NCBI GenBank assembly: GCA_030019445.1
Contig: JASEEU010000003.1
Location: 62,001 to 126,000, forward strand
DNA length: 64,000 bases
Direction of reading: 5' to 3'
DNA from: Anaerosomatales bacterium
GTDB lineage: Bacteria; Actinomycetota; Coriobacteriia; Anaerosomatales; Anaerosomataceae
In this document: positions 51,901 to 60,153 of the stretch, piece by piece
Position numbering within the stretch: position 1 is the first letter of the stretch
Layout: each line of letters opens with the position of its first letter
Translations under genes and position numbers: made by a program
Notes under the pieces: generated by a model
Database searches by the model: none
Told to the model about the DNA's origin: nothing
The model's input: only the letters and a program-made list of their open reading frames with translations

Positions 51901-52585
51901 GCGTGTGGCACGCCGCGCACTCGCGGTCGTTGTCGGTCATCCACTGGTTCCGGTGCTGCGAGCCCGCGGTCTGGCCGTCGTAGTCGTAGAAGTAGCGCTG
52001 GGTGTTCAGGCTGCTCTTCGCGCCCACCGCCGAGGAGGCCGAGGTCCCGCCGTGGCACATGTAGCAGAGTTCCTCGGTGTGGTAGTCGATCTGGTACGCC
52101 CCGTGGACCGAGTGGCATCGCAGGCATGAGATGGTGTACTCGCTCTCGCTGGCTGGACGCCAGCCGTGGAGGTTCGCCTGCATGTTCTTGGAGGGGGCCG
52201 AGTAGTTCGCAGGCACCTGGTCGTCGCGGGCGACGATGGCGTAGAACCACACGTAGGACTGCGCGACCTCGGCGGCGCTCGCGTTGATCTCGATCGTCGT
52301 GCCTGCGTAGTTCGTCACGACGGGAGTGAGCGAGCGCGAGGAGATAGTGGCCGCGGTCACGGGGATGACGTCACGGTAGATGTCATAGCCGACGGCGTGA
52401 CCGGAGGCGTCTCGGGCGGGCTCCCAGCGCAGCGACACCTTCGCCACGTCGCTCACCCACATGTCCTTGATGACCGGCTGGGTCGGCGTCGCGGCGAGTG
52501 CCGGTGTCGCCGAGAGCAGCACGGTCAACCCGAGCACGAGCGCCGCGATCCAGTGGATGGACCGCCGAGAGGCTTGCCCGTTCAT
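48932..52585 (-). CDS. Giant secreted multihaem c-type cytochrome, 15 CxxCH
   Basis: A 1217-residue exported protein. Order: signal peptide (about 1-32), fibronectin-type domain ('KVSLRWEPARDASGHAVGYD'), six CxxCH haem sites, a haem-free beta region of about 300 residues that looks like a carbohydrate- or ligand-binding sandwich ('SDGFESNNFSAW', 'LTFWLYGNINTENTDYITVE'), then nine more CxxCH sites (CVNCH, CMRCH, CETCH, CYKCH, CTDCH, CFKCH, CTDCH, CGKCH, CRFCH). There is no membrane anchor or sortase motif; the tail has an extra 'CSAGCDNTH'. Likely carries electrons outside the cell membrane. ATG at 52585 is taken because GGGGGTG precedes it; one 7 codons upstream is weaker. Confidence 0.93.
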   Translation of the reverse strand: MNGQASRRSIHWIAALVLGLTVLLSATPALAATPTQPVIKDMWVSDVAKVSLRWEPARDASGHAVGYDIYRDVIPVTAATISSRSLTPVVTNYAGTTIEINASAAEVAQSYVWFYAIVARDDQVPANYSAPSKNMQANLHGWRPASESEYTISCLRCHSVHGAYQIDYHTEELCYMCHGGTSASSAVGAKSSLNTQRYFYDYDGQTAGSQHRNQWMTDNDRECAACHTPHRTPYFYDAAGVYQASQSYRKMLRAQTSASPAYAYFGVNSDTAENTAFCFACHGTSSTQMALGGGSAAYGATGGDHNSAGYATAAHGTDFLKSNDVDTSFPQVQCLACHDNHAAAADKLIDYRKSRTTNASQWAGANLCFACHSGLTSESKYVAANTSPPFSWNGRDVRAQFVSKTSKHPYAISSSEPVSGTVTHTTQGDFGAYAHTDTVADGTVGDGALRLADAVSSATIFSDGFESNNFSAWTSNSNWTTSTTQRRGSYSARQNATSTDCILTRNVTTTGYTNLTLTFWLYGNINTENTDYITVETYSGGTWTERYRYTLEGQVASWAQHTVTLPDGITSFRIIGRVSSTSEYQYLDDVQLTGQTGSGYLTSGSARSTTVAPSGLTAWERISGSDTKPAGTTLVYDVLDASDDSVLLADRTLPIDISGLSATGLKVRAKLTGNGSVTPYVNDLSFEFAHVVTGVGSLTCVNCHNVHSVKAKKSSGAWDMDRVSDPNNTKNPAPTTTAYGSTTADFCMRCHDGTVPSATITTSTLVPYQPVFSARTEPYFPGWNKAESGFSFASSGHMAAAAADGRALCETCHDPHASDNLRLTAWTLPSGVTWANGNSIAGVRANTVAAAGEQNLCYKCHGDGSASYPRANGAKNVYTKAKLANAHDPDDYTGQHRDTEAASAQAGDAATRHAECTDCHDPHVAARSGGSATHTLYSSVSGPAIWGAYGAKPTYATSNWGGISSFSAERLTGASTSFEAYLCFKCHSSNVGTIPTGQTDIATEFNPSNFSYHNVLGQSIGMKTAFSFTDSSGTTQNRTWSLPSASSFLKSEWVSNGGVNAKMTCTDCHDGYRDTGTPDPTTMARGPHGSSVDWLLDPDYSNWTSTTSLTNYSGVICGKCHTNLANSNVVHAEHDTRGNEGGYCRFCHIKVPHGWKRPRMLGYTTDGPYATISGGITKIRANKDYTPNNWSKGGGGDCSAGCDNTHPSTLSGATYWP

Positions 52586-52609
52586 CTCATACACCCCCGC
52601 GCGCATGCG

Positions 52610-53290
52610 TTACTCCGTCAACTCGATGGTCTGCACGAATGTCATACCGATAGCATCCGGCTGTATACCGGAAATGTACCATGTCCGGTTAATGAATCTG
52701 AGTGGAATCGCGATAGTGTGTCCGGAGCGCAGGCCGCCATCTTCCCACTCCACGTTCCCATAGGCCATATAGACCGTTGCGCGTTCGACGGCGAAGACGT
52801 TCACCGGCGATGCGGCTTCCGCCGTGTCGATCCGCGGGTACTGTGCGATGAGTCGCTCCGCGTAGCCCTCCGCAAGGGATTCGTCGGGAGCCAGGGAAGC
52901 TTCGAGCGCGGCTGCGTTTCCGGTCAGAAACGCATTCAACACGGTCCCGACGATGGCCCTGATCTCATCCGATTCGCTGGTGACGATGCCCGCCGTCTCG
53001 TCCACGTACTCGCGGAACTCCGGATCATCGGAGTCGAGCGGCTCGTTCGCGCCACCGGCGCCGGCGTCTGCGAGTTTGAAGACGATATCGGGCGGTGAGG
53101 GTTCATCGACGATGTCAGACATGTTGGCCGGCACGTCGTCTGTGGCGGTTGCAGATCCAGGCCCGCCGTCGGTGGCTGCCCCGGCGTCGGTGGGGGCGCC
53201 GTCGCCGGCGACCATGAAGAGCACAACGATGAGCGCCACGGAAAGGACCGCGGCTCCGACTGAGAGCGCTATCTTCGTGCGAGGTGCCAT
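52610..53290 (-). CDS. Membrane-anchored protein in the cytochrome operon
   Basis: A 226-residue protein with one N-terminal membrane segment ('IALSVGAAVLSVALIVVLFM'), an acidic low-complexity linker (about 30-75) and a C-terminal globular domain of about 120 residues ('VLNAFLTGNAAALEASLAPD' to 'FINRTWYISGIQPDAIGMTF') that resembles NTF2/SnoaL-like or DUF4878-like folds. No haem site. It ends 24 bases before the cytochrome start, so the two are probably one operon; it may assist cytochrome placement. ATG at 53290 with GAAGGG upstream. Confidence 0.75.
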   Translation of the reverse strand: MAPRTKIALSVGAAVLSVALIVVLFMVAGDGAPTDAGAATDGGPGSATATDDVPANMSDIVDEPSPPDIVFKLADAGAGGANEPLDSDDPEFREYVDETAGIVTSESDEIRAIVGTVLNAFLTGNAAALEASLAPDESLAEGYAERLIAQYPRIDTAEAASPVNVFAVERATVYMAYGNVEWEDGGLRSGHTIAIPLRFINRTWYISGIQPDAIGMTFVQTIELTE

Positions 53291-53381
53291 GAGGCGCCCT
53301 TCTCGGTAGTCTCCTTCACAACGATTATCGGCTGTTCCATGAGCGAGTATTAGCGCGTTCAAGGCGGCATGCGCGAGCGAC

Positions 53382-53410
53382 TTGCATCGCAGGAGAGGCC
53401 GAGGTATTGT
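53382..53410 (+). promoter_or_regulatory. Promoter of tRNA-fMet
   Basis: TTGCAT (53382-53387), 17-base spacer, TATTGT (53405-53410), 27 bases before the tRNA. Confidence 0.65.
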
Positions 53411-53437
53411 GTATGTTCGCGCCACGGTGCGAGACAT

Positions 53438-53514
<77 letters not shown>

Positions 53515-53524
53515 AGGAGACAAC

Positions 53525-53556
53525 AGGTCGGAGACGCATGCGTCTCCGACCTTGTG
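53525..53556 (+). terminator. Terminator after tRNA-fMet
   Basis: A 12-bp perfect stem (53525-53536 with 53541-53552, loop CATG) followed by a weak TTGTG tail, directly behind the tRNA. Confidence 0.75.
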
Positions 53557-53611
53557 CATTCCGGCGGCATGTCACCGGTCGGGCGCCAGTCCCTCGCGGC
53601 TTCCGCCGCGC

Positions 53612-54031
53612 CTACAGGATCACATCGAGCGAGTCGCTCGTGTCGCGCAGGATCGCGTACGCCTTCTCGTCGTCCTCGGTCTGGTAGATGATCGGCGCGC
53701 TCGTCTTGGTCGTCGAGCCGTAGACGTGGTTGATGTAGATGCCGTTCTCGGCCAGACGGCGCGCAGCGAGGTCGATCGCGCCCGGCCGGTTGGGCAGCTC
53801 GACGGCGACGGCGCTGCGCGTGGTCACCTCGGGTGTCAGCGTCATGAGCGCGCTTGCGGCGGTGTCCGCCTGCGTGGTGGCGATCTGGAACGACGCGGTG
53901 CCGCCTTCGGTCCATGCGACCATCGCCATGATGTTCACGCCAGCCCCGAGCAGCGCCGACGTCACCTTCGCCAGCAATCCGGTCTCATCGGGCAGCTTGA
54001 CGCTCACCTCGGTGATCAGCTGGACGTTCAT
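53612..54031 (-). CDS. Tandem ACT domain protein
   Basis: A 139-residue protein made of two ACT domains ('VSVKLPDETGLLAKVTSALL' and 'AVAVELPNRPGAIDLAARRL'). Proteins of this layout probably bind amino acids and control partner enzymes; no partner gene adjoins it. GAGAGGAGG precedes the ATG. Confidence 0.85.
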   Translation of the reverse strand: MNVQLITEVSVKLPDETGLLAKVTSALLGAGVNIMAMVAWTEGGTASFQIATTQADTAASALMTLTPEVTTRSAVAVELPNRPGAIDLAARRLAENGIYINHVYGSTTKTSAPIIYQTEDDEKAYAILRDTSDSLDVIL

Positions 54032-54174
54032 GAAGACCTCCTCTCACGTCGCCCCGCTCTGGGCGCGACGCGGTATGTCGATGCCGGTACCTGGTGTGTA
54101 CGTACCCGCCTTCTCAGCGGGAGTGCGGCGATACGCGCGATGGCCGAGGCGTGCCTGCCGCCACCCGGCCGCAC

Positions 54175-55590
54175 TCACCCCTCCGGACGCCGCTCCAGCG
54201 AAGCCAGCGTCGCACCGAAGAACGCCGCCGCTCCGGCGCCGAGGAGCGCGGCGCTGACGGCGTCGAAGAAGGCCGGGAACGGCCCCGGCTCGCGCCCGGC
54301 GAGCACGCTCGTGAAGACGGCGCCGGCGAGCCCGACGCCGAGCACCATGCCGACGTTGCGCGCCTCGGCCAGCACGCCTGCGGCGATCCCCTGGCGATCG
54401 CGCGGCGCGGCGCCCATGAGCGCGCTGTTGTTGGGGGACGTGAACAGCCCGGTCCCGAGGCCGGCGCACGCGAGCGCGACGACGACGGCAGCGATCGGCG
54501 CGTCGCTGTCGAGGAGCGAGAGGCCTATGATGGCCGCCGAGAAGACCGCGAGCCCCATCGTGGCGGGGACCCTCGGTCCGATCCGGTCCGAGAGCGTGCC
54601 GCTCAACGGGGCGACCATCGCCATGACGGCCGACTGCGCCATCAGGACGAGCCCCGCGGTCCCGGGTGCGAGCCCTCGGCCCTGGATGAGGTAGAACGGC
54701 ATCAGGAAGATGAGGCTGTAGACGGCGACGTAGTTCAACAGCGCCGCCGCGGTAGCCGCGCTGAACGTGCGGGCGGAGAACAGGCGCAGGTCGAGCATCG
54801 GGTGGGTCGTGCGTCGCTGGAGGCGCACGAACGCCGAGAAGAGCAGGAGCGACAGGGCCACCAGCGAGAGGACCGGCGCTGAGGTCCAGCCCCACGCGTG
54901 GCCCTGGTTGAGCGCCACCATGAGCGCGACGAGACCTGAGGCGAAGAGGACCGCGCCACGCGCATCGAACGGCTCGCCGCTCCTGCCGCCGGCGCGCTTC
55001 GGCACGAAGCGCCACGCCAACAGCACTGCGGCGAGCCCCACGGGCACGTTGATGTAGAAGATCGCGCGCCACGTCACCGCGTCTACCAGCAGCCCTCCCA
55101 GCGGCGGGCCCACGGTGAGGCCGAGGTACGTCATCGTCGCCTGGAGCCCGAGCGCGCGACCGCGCTCCTCGGCAGGGAACGTCGTGGTGAGGATCGCCGG
55201 CGCGCTCGCGTACAGCATCGCCGCGCCGATCGCCTGCAGCGCCCTGGATGCGACCAGCCAGCCGACGCCGGGGGAGACACCAGCGAGCACGGAGCCCGAG
55301 ATGAAGACGCCGAAGCCGAGCAGATAGGTGAAGCGCAGACCGCGGACGTCGGCGATCCGTCCAAAGCCGAGAAGCGTCGCGCTGACCACGAGGAGGTAGA
55401 CCGTCACGACCCACTCGACGGTCGCGACCGAGGTGCCGAGCTCCTCGCGGATGACCGGGAGCGCCACGTTCACGATGCTGGCATCCAGCGCCGACATGAA
55501 CGTGCCGACGCCGACGGTGCCGAGCACCCACCAGCGGGTACGGTCCGCTGACAGCGCGTCGTCGGTGGGCGTGTGCCGGGCTTCGGTCAC
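54175..55590 (-). CDS. MFS exporter, DHA2 (EmrB/QacA) type
   Basis: A 471-residue membrane transporter with about 14 hydrophobic segments. 'FMSALDASIVNVALPVIREEL' is the DHA2 motif D1, and 'LLGFGRIADVRGLRFTYLLG' is motif A; both are usual for proton-driven drug or lipid exporters. GTG start one base after the upstream acyltransferase stop, so they form an operon and the exporter may handle its product. Confidence 0.9.
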   Translation of the reverse strand: MTEARHTPTDDALSADRTRWWVLGTVGVGTFMSALDASIVNVALPVIREELGTSVATVEWVVTVYLLVVSATLLGFGRIADVRGLRFTYLLGFGVFISGSVLAGVSPGVGWLVASRALQAIGAAMLYASAPAILTTTFPAEERGRALGLQATMTYLGLTVGPPLGGLLVDAVTWRAIFYINVPVGLAAVLLAWRFVPKRAGGRSGEPFDARGAVLFASGLVALMVALNQGHAWGWTSAPVLSLVALSLLLFSAFVRLQRRTTHPMLDLRLFSARTFSAATAAALLNYVAVYSLIFLMPFYLIQGRGLAPGTAGLVLMAQSAVMAMVAPLSGTLSDRIGPRVPATMGLAVFSAAIIGLSLLDSDAPIAAVVVALACAGLGTGLFTSPNNSALMGAAPRDRQGIAAGVLAEARNVGMVLGVGLAGAVFTSVLAGREPGPFPAFFDAVSAALLGAGAAAFFGATLASLERRPEG

Positions 55591-55591
55591 G

Positions 55592-56791
55592 CTACGAGCC
55601 GGACAGCGGGAGATCCCAGATGCGCCAGGTCTTGTACCGCTCGCCGCCCATGAACTCGGCGGCCCGGATGACGAGGTCGTTCGTCTCGAGCAGGAGCGAG
55701 ATGTCGCAGGTCTGGTACTCCTTGGACTGGGCGTAGCGCTGGATCTCCTCGAACAGCAGCGCGTCAGCGCCCATGCGACGGTAGCCGGGCACGATGCCGA
55801 AGAAGATCAGCCGGACCCTCGGTATGTGGCGGCGGTGTGACAGCAGGCGGCTCAGTCGCACGTAGTCCGAGTCGCCGAACCACTTCCACCGCGGTTGGAG
55901 CCAGTAGTTCGGGTCAGGGAAGCAGCCGAGCACGGCCACCGGCTGGTCCTCGAGGTACGCGAACCGGATGAGCCCCGGATCGATGATCGGCTTGAGCATC
56001 TCGACCAGGACCTCGGCCTCCCAGTCCTGGATCGGCAGGAAGCCCCAGTTCTGCGCCCACGCCTGGTTGTAGATGTCGACGATCAGCCGCACTTCGCTCT
56101 CAAGGTCTTCGATCCGGACCGGGCGCGTGGTGAGCTGGCCACGCCGGCGGACCCCCTCGGCCACGCGCGTCAGCCGTGCGTTCGGCGGGGTGGAGACGTC
56201 GAGCAGGTACGCGTGGTAGTCCATCGACTTCTCGAAGCCGTAGCGCTCGATGAACTCCGCGTAGTACGGCGGGTTGTAGGTGTGCTCGACGTACACGTCC
56301 TGGTCGAACCCGTCGATGAGGCACGCCTGTCGCTCGTGGGTGACGTTCGAGTACTCGCCCGGCCCCCGGAGGACGTCCGCGCCCTTCTCGGTGGCCCATG
56401 CCTTGACGGCGTCGAGCAGCGCGGCGGCCGCCTCGTAGTCCTGCTCCACCTCGAAGAAGCCGAAGAACGCGTAGTTCCCGTCGTAGTATTCGTTGAAGCG
56501 GTGGTTGATCGCGCCCGAGACGCGGCCCACGACACGCTCGCCGCGGTATGCCAGGAAGTGCGTGACCTCCGCCGTCCGGTGGTAGGGGTGGTCTGGCTGC
56601 AGCAGCCCCTTGATGCCGAGCAGCCGGTTGCCGAGAAGATCCGCCTCGAGCGGCGGCACCCAGTGCGGGTCGCCGCGATACAGGTCCCATGGGAAGCGCA
56701 CGAACGCCTCGAGCCGGGCGTCACCGAGCGGGACCTCATCGATGCGGACGGCCGGTACCGGAACCACGCTTGCTCGAGCTGCCTCGCTCAT
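55592..56791 (-). CDS. GNAT-type N-acyltransferase family protein
   Basis: A 399-residue soluble protein of the tandem GNAT group often annotated as 'N-acetyltransferase'. Landmarks are 'FVRFPWDLYRGDPHWVPPLE', 'VVGRVSGAINHRFNEYYDG', 'NYAFFGFFEVEQDYEAAAAL' and 'ADVLRGPGEYSNVTHERQAC'. Proteins of this kind sit beside serine-palmitoyltransferase genes in several phyla, and I recall the bacterial ceramide synthase as belonging to a GNAT-like N-acyltransferase group. That link is inference. First gene of the pair with the MFS exporter. Confidence 0.82.
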   Translation of the reverse strand: MSEAARASVVPVPAVRIDEVPLGDARLEAFVRFPWDLYRGDPHWVPPLEADLLGNRLLGIKGLLQPDHPYHRTAEVTHFLAYRGERVVGRVSGAINHRFNEYYDGNYAFFGFFEVEQDYEAAAALLDAVKAWATEKGADVLRGPGEYSNVTHERQACLIDGFDQDVYVEHTYNPPYYAEFIERYGFEKSMDYHAYLLDVSTPPNARLTRVAEGVRRRGQLTTRPVRIEDLESEVRLIVDIYNQAWAQNWGFLPIQDWEAEVLVEMLKPIIDPGLIRFAYLEDQPVAVLGCFPDPNYWLQPRWKWFGDSDYVRLSRLLSHRRHIPRVRLIFFGIVPGYRRMGADALLFEEIQRYAQSKEYQTCDISLLLETNDLVIRAAEFMGGERYKTWRIWDLPLSGS

Positions 56792-56856
56792 GGCGATCCT
56801 CCGCGTCTCCAGGGGTCATACGAGCGTACCAGAGCGCGCTACGGCCGACGAGGTGC

Positions 56857-56865
56857 TGGTACACT
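56857..56865 (+). promoter_or_regulatory. Extended -10 promoter of the lipid gene run
   Basis: TGGTACACT fits TGnTAnnnT; no clear -35. It lies 27 bases before the acyltransferase start, divergent from the GNAT gene. Confidence 0.45.
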
Positions 56866-56891
56866 CGTCAGGATGTCTGAGGGAGGTGCGG

Positions 56892-57782
56892 GTGGGTCTC
56901 GAGCGACTGAGCCAGACACGACTAGGGATCAGCCTGGCGCTCGGCGTCGGGCGTCTCATGCCGCCCGCGGTGGGCCTTCGCATCGCAAGCCGGGTCGCGG
57001 ACCGCATGGCGAGCGATCCCGAGGCCGAGGCGGTCCGCGCGTTCCGCGACAACCAGTGGGTCGTCTCGGGCCGTACACTGACCGCCGAGGAGCTCGATGA
57101 TGTCGTGCGGGAGGTGTTCGCCATGAGCGGACGCTTCTTCTACGACCTCTACCACGCGCTCGGCTCGTCCCGCTCGATCATGCGCCACATCCACGTGGAC
57201 GATGTCTTCACCGGTTTCGTCGAGCGGGCGAAGCGCGAGACATACGTGTACGTGGGCCTGCACACGGGCAACTTCGACCTCATGGGACTGGCGCTTGCCT
57301 CGGCGGGCTGGAACGATCTCCAGGTCATCTCGGTACCCGATCCCACCGGCGGGAACCGCCTGCAGAACGCGCTCAGGGAGCGTGGCGGCTTCGAGGTCAC
57401 GCCGGCCGCGCTGCACTCCATCAAGCGGGCCACGGAGAACCTCGCCGCCGGCAGGTCCGTGCTGACCGGGATCGACCGTCCGCTGCCCGAGTCGCGCGAG
57501 CGATTGACGTTCTTCGGCGAGGCGGCGACGCTCCCGGTCGTGCATGTCCGGCTGGCGATGCGCGCGTCGGTGCCGGTCGTCGTGATGTGCTCGGTGCTAC
57601 ACGACGACGGGAAGTATCATCTGCATGTGAGCGAGCCGGTCGAGATGGAGGCCGGCAAGGGCCATGAGGTCGTGAGGCGCAATGCCGAGCGGTGTCTTGC
57701 ATCGGCCGAGGAGTTCATCAAGCTGGCCCCTACGCAGTGGGTTATGCCCCACCGCGTGTGGCCGGACCTGACCGCGCCGTAG
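56892..57782 (+). CDS. LPLAT-type lysophospholipid acyltransferase (LpxL/PatA-like)
   Basis: A 296-residue membrane-associated acyltransferase of the lysophospholipid acyltransferase superfamily, HtrB/LpxL branch. The HX4D motif is His-Thr-Gly-Asn-Phe-Asp in 'YVGLHTGNFDLMGLALA'; 'NRLQNALRERGGFEVTP' and 'VPVVVMCSVLHDDGKYHLHV' fit the family. In Actinomycetota such enzymes acylate glycolipids (PatA). GTG at 56892 follows GGGAGG by five bases. Next gene follows after 29 bases. Confidence 0.85.
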   Translation: MGLERLSQTRLGISLALGVGRLMPPAVGLRIASRVADRMASDPEAEAVRAFRDNQWVVSGRTLTAEELDDVVREVFAMSGRFFYDLYHALGSSRSIMRHIHVDDVFTGFVERAKRETYVYVGLHTGNFDLMGLALASAGWNDLQVISVPDPTGGNRLQNALRERGGFEVTPAALHSIKRATENLAAGRSVLTGIDRPLPESRERLTFFGEAATLPVVHVRLAMRASVPVVVMCSVLHDDGKYHLHVSEPVEMEAGKGHEVVRRNAERCLASAEEFIKLAPTQWVMPHRVWPDLTAP

Positions 57783-57811
57783 GGGCGCGCCCTTCAGAAG
57801 GGACGCAGTGC

Positions 57812-58480
57812 ATGGAAGACATCAAGAAGCACAAGCGCGAGCATGACATGCTGCTCGGCCCGCTCGAGCGCCCCGCGCTCGCCTGGCTTGCGCCGCGGCA
57901 GCCCGCCTGGGTGACGCCGGACGTGCTGACCGGCATCGGCGTCGTCGGCAGCGTGATGATCTTCGCGGGCTACGCCCTGACCGGGCAGAGCGCCTGGTGG
58001 CTCTGGTTCGTGAACCTCGGCTTCGTGGTGAACTGGTTCGGCGACAGCCTCGACGGCACGCTCGCGCGCTTCCGCAAGATCGAGCGGCCCAAGTTCGGCT
58101 TCTACATCGACCACACGGTGGACGCGGTGAGCGAGTACCTCACGATCATCGGCATCGGTCTCTCACCGTTCTTGCGGCTCGACGTGGCGGCGTTCGCGCT
58201 CATCGGCTACCTGCTGATGTCGGTGCACGTCTACGTGCGCACCTGCGTAGACGGCGTGTTCAAGATCAGCTACTCCAAGGTGGGACCCACCGAGATGCGG
58301 GCGATCATCATGCTCGTCAATGTGGCCATCTTCTTCCTGCAAGACTTCTTTGCGCGCGATCTTCTGTGGGGGCTCAAGCCGTTCGACCTCATCGGCATCG
58401 TGCTGGCGGCCGTCATGACCGTGGCGTTCCTGGTCGCATCGGCACGGGAGGGGGCGCGGCTCGTCCGCGCCGGAGAGTGA
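57812..58480 (+). CDS. CDP-alcohol phosphatidyltransferase family protein
   Basis: A 222-residue membrane enzyme. The catalytic motif DGxxAR-x9-GxxxDxxxD is complete in 'DSLDGTLARFRKIERPKF' followed by 'GFYIDHTVD'. It moves a phospho-alcohol from or onto a CDP-activated lipid; substrate unknown (inositol, glycerol and others are possible). About six membrane segments. It lies between acyltransferase and patatin genes. Confidence 0.88.
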   Translation: MEDIKKHKREHDMLLGPLERPALAWLAPRQPAWVTPDVLTGIGVVGSVMIFAGYALTGQSAWWLWFVNLGFVVNWFGDSLDGTLARFRKIERPKFGFYIDHTVDAVSEYLTIIGIGLSPFLRLDVAAFALIGYLLMSVHVYVRTCVDGVFKISYSKVGPTEMRAIIMLVNVAIFFLQDFFARDLLWGLKPFDLIGIVLAAVMTVAFLVASAREGARLVRAGE

Positions 58481-58490
58481 GGCGAGGGCC

Positions 58491-59384
58491 GTGTGGCCCT
58501 TCAACGACAAGCCCCGCCGCCTCGGGCTCGCGCTCGGTGGCGGGAGCGCCCGGGGGATCGCGCACATCGGCGTGCTGAAGGTGCTGTCCGCAGAGGGGAT
58601 CCGCCCCTCGGCCATCGCCGGCACGAGCATGGGCGCCGTCGTCGGCGCGTTCGCCGCGGCGGGCTTCCCGGCCGAGGAGATGGAGTCGCTCGCGCTCGAC
58701 ATGGAGGTCAGGGACCTCGTCTCGTTCGGCGATCTCGCGCTCTCGCGTACCGCGATCCTCAACGGCGAGAAGGTCGAGGAGTGGCTGGCCAAGCATCTGC
58801 CGGAGACGTTCGAGGAGCTCGAGCTTCCGTTCGCCTGCGTGTCGGTCGATCTGAGCGAGGGGACGCGCGTGGTGCATCGCAGCGGCGACCTGCGCACGGC
58901 GGTCCGGGCGAGCATATCGATCCCCGTCGTATTCATGCCGGTGTCGCGTGGGAGCCAGGTCCTTGTGGACGGCGGTCTGCTCGAGCCGGTGCCGGTCCCC
59001 GCCCTGAGGGAGCTGCGGGCCTCGGACGTGAGAGTAGCCGTCACGGTCGGCGGTCTCGGTGCGTTGCGGCCGGGCTACGGCCTACCCGAGGAGAGCGCAC
59101 AGCGCGAGGGGATCGGGGCGCTCTTCGCATCGCTGCACGAGAAGGATGGCGAGCGCTCACCCAAGGTGCCGGGGCGCATGCAGATCGCGAACGCATCGGT
59201 GGAGCTGATGCAGCGCGAGATCGCGGAGAGCGCCCTCAAGCACGCGTCGATCGTGATCGCACCGGCGGTGGAGGCGTACCAGGGTTGGGAGTTCCCCGAG
59301 GCCGCGACGCTGATCTCGCTCGGCGAAGAGGCTGCGCGCAAGGCGCTGCCGGAACTGCGACGCCGGCTCCGGTTGCAGGACTGA
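58491..59384 (+). CDS. Patatin-like phospholipase (RssA/NTE type)
   Basis: A 297-residue serine lipase. Oxyanion loop 'LGGGSARGIAHIGVL', nucleophile Ser in 'AGTSMGAVVGAF' (GxSxG) and the Asp of the dyad in 'LVDGGLLEPVPV' are all present. Probably releases fatty acids from membrane lipids. GTG start 10 bases after the previous stop, so part of the lipid gene run. Confidence 0.92.
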   Translation: MWPFNDKPRRLGLALGGGSARGIAHIGVLKVLSAEGIRPSAIAGTSMGAVVGAFAAAGFPAEEMESLALDMEVRDLVSFGDLALSRTAILNGEKVEEWLAKHLPETFEELELPFACVSVDLSEGTRVVHRSGDLRTAVRASISIPVVFMPVSRGSQVLVDGGLLEPVPVPALRELRASDVRVAVTVGGLGALRPGYGLPEESAQREGIGALFASLHEKDGERSPKVPGRMQIANASVELMQREIAESALKHASIVIAPAVEAYQGWEFPEAATLISLGEEAARKALPELRRRLRLQD

Positions 59385-59454
59385 GCCGGCGGCACGCCGC
59401 TTGCACGCTCCTGGTACCATGACACCCGCACGTCCGTCGCTTGGAGGAGGTCTT

Positions 59455-60153
59455 GTGAGCCCGCTCTCGCACCGAACGCGCAGGACGCTCTGGGCCGTGA
59501 TCGCGGCCATGGCCGTCGTCGCGGCCGTGCTCGTCTTCACGACGCCGCCGGACGTGAAGCTTGGCGCTATGTTGCGCCTCGTGCTCTTCCACGGCGCCTC
59601 CACCTGGGTGAACCTGGGGACGTTCACGCTCGCCGGAGCGCTCGGCGTCGGGGCGCTTCTCGGCATGAAGCGACTCGTCCCGTACGGCGAGGCCTTCCGG
59701 TGGATATCGCTGCCGCTCTGGGGTGTCAATACCGTGCTTGGCCTGCTCTCGATGCAGCTCATCTGGGGCGGCATCCTCTGGGACGAGCCGCGCCTCTCGA
59801 TGACGTTCTACGTCCTGGCGGCATCGGTGATCGTCGTCGCCGTGCAGCTCATCTTCGGACTACCCAAGCTGTCAGCGCTCTTCGACGCGCTGCTCGCCGC
59901 GGGCCTCTGGACGGCGGTGCTCGTGCTCCCCAACCTCTTCCACCCTGACAGCCCGGTCTTCAACTCGGAGAACGTACGGATCGTGGGCTCGTTCCTCGGC
60001 CAGGTCGCGGCGGTCGGCGTGATCGCCGGTTGTGCCGCGGTGCTCATCGCCCGCCGGAGGCAGGACGACGACGGTGCCGGGGCGGGCGTGCGTGAGCCGG
60101 CGCCTGAGCCGGCGCCGGTCGGTGCGGTGGAGGCGGACGGCCCTAGCCGATGA
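59455..60153 (+). CDS. Divergent CcmC/CcsA-like membrane protein
   Basis: A 232-residue protein with about seven membrane segments. 'LVLFHGASTWVNLGTFTLAG' recalls the 'HVPxAW' segment of CcmC, and 'LSMQLIWGGILWDEPRLSMT' the WWxWD haem-handling loop, while 'NLFHPDSPVFNSENVRI' takes the place of the second His loop. The WWD core is not conserved, so activity is unsure. CcmC/CcsA proteins move or ligate haem for cytochrome c synthesis. GTG at 59455 follows GGAGGAGG. The C-terminal 30 residues are a polar tail. Confidence 0.72.
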   Translation: MSPLSHRTRRTLWAVIAAMAVVAAVLVFTTPPDVKLGAMLRLVLFHGASTWVNLGTFTLAGALGVGALLGMKRLVPYGEAFRWISLPLWGVNTVLGLLSMQLIWGGILWDEPRLSMTFYVLAASVIVVAVQLIFGLPKLSALFDALLAAGLWTAVLVLPNLFHPDSPVFNSENVRIVGSFLGQVAAVGVIAGCAAVLIARRRQDDDGAGAGVREPAPEPAPVGAVEADGPSR

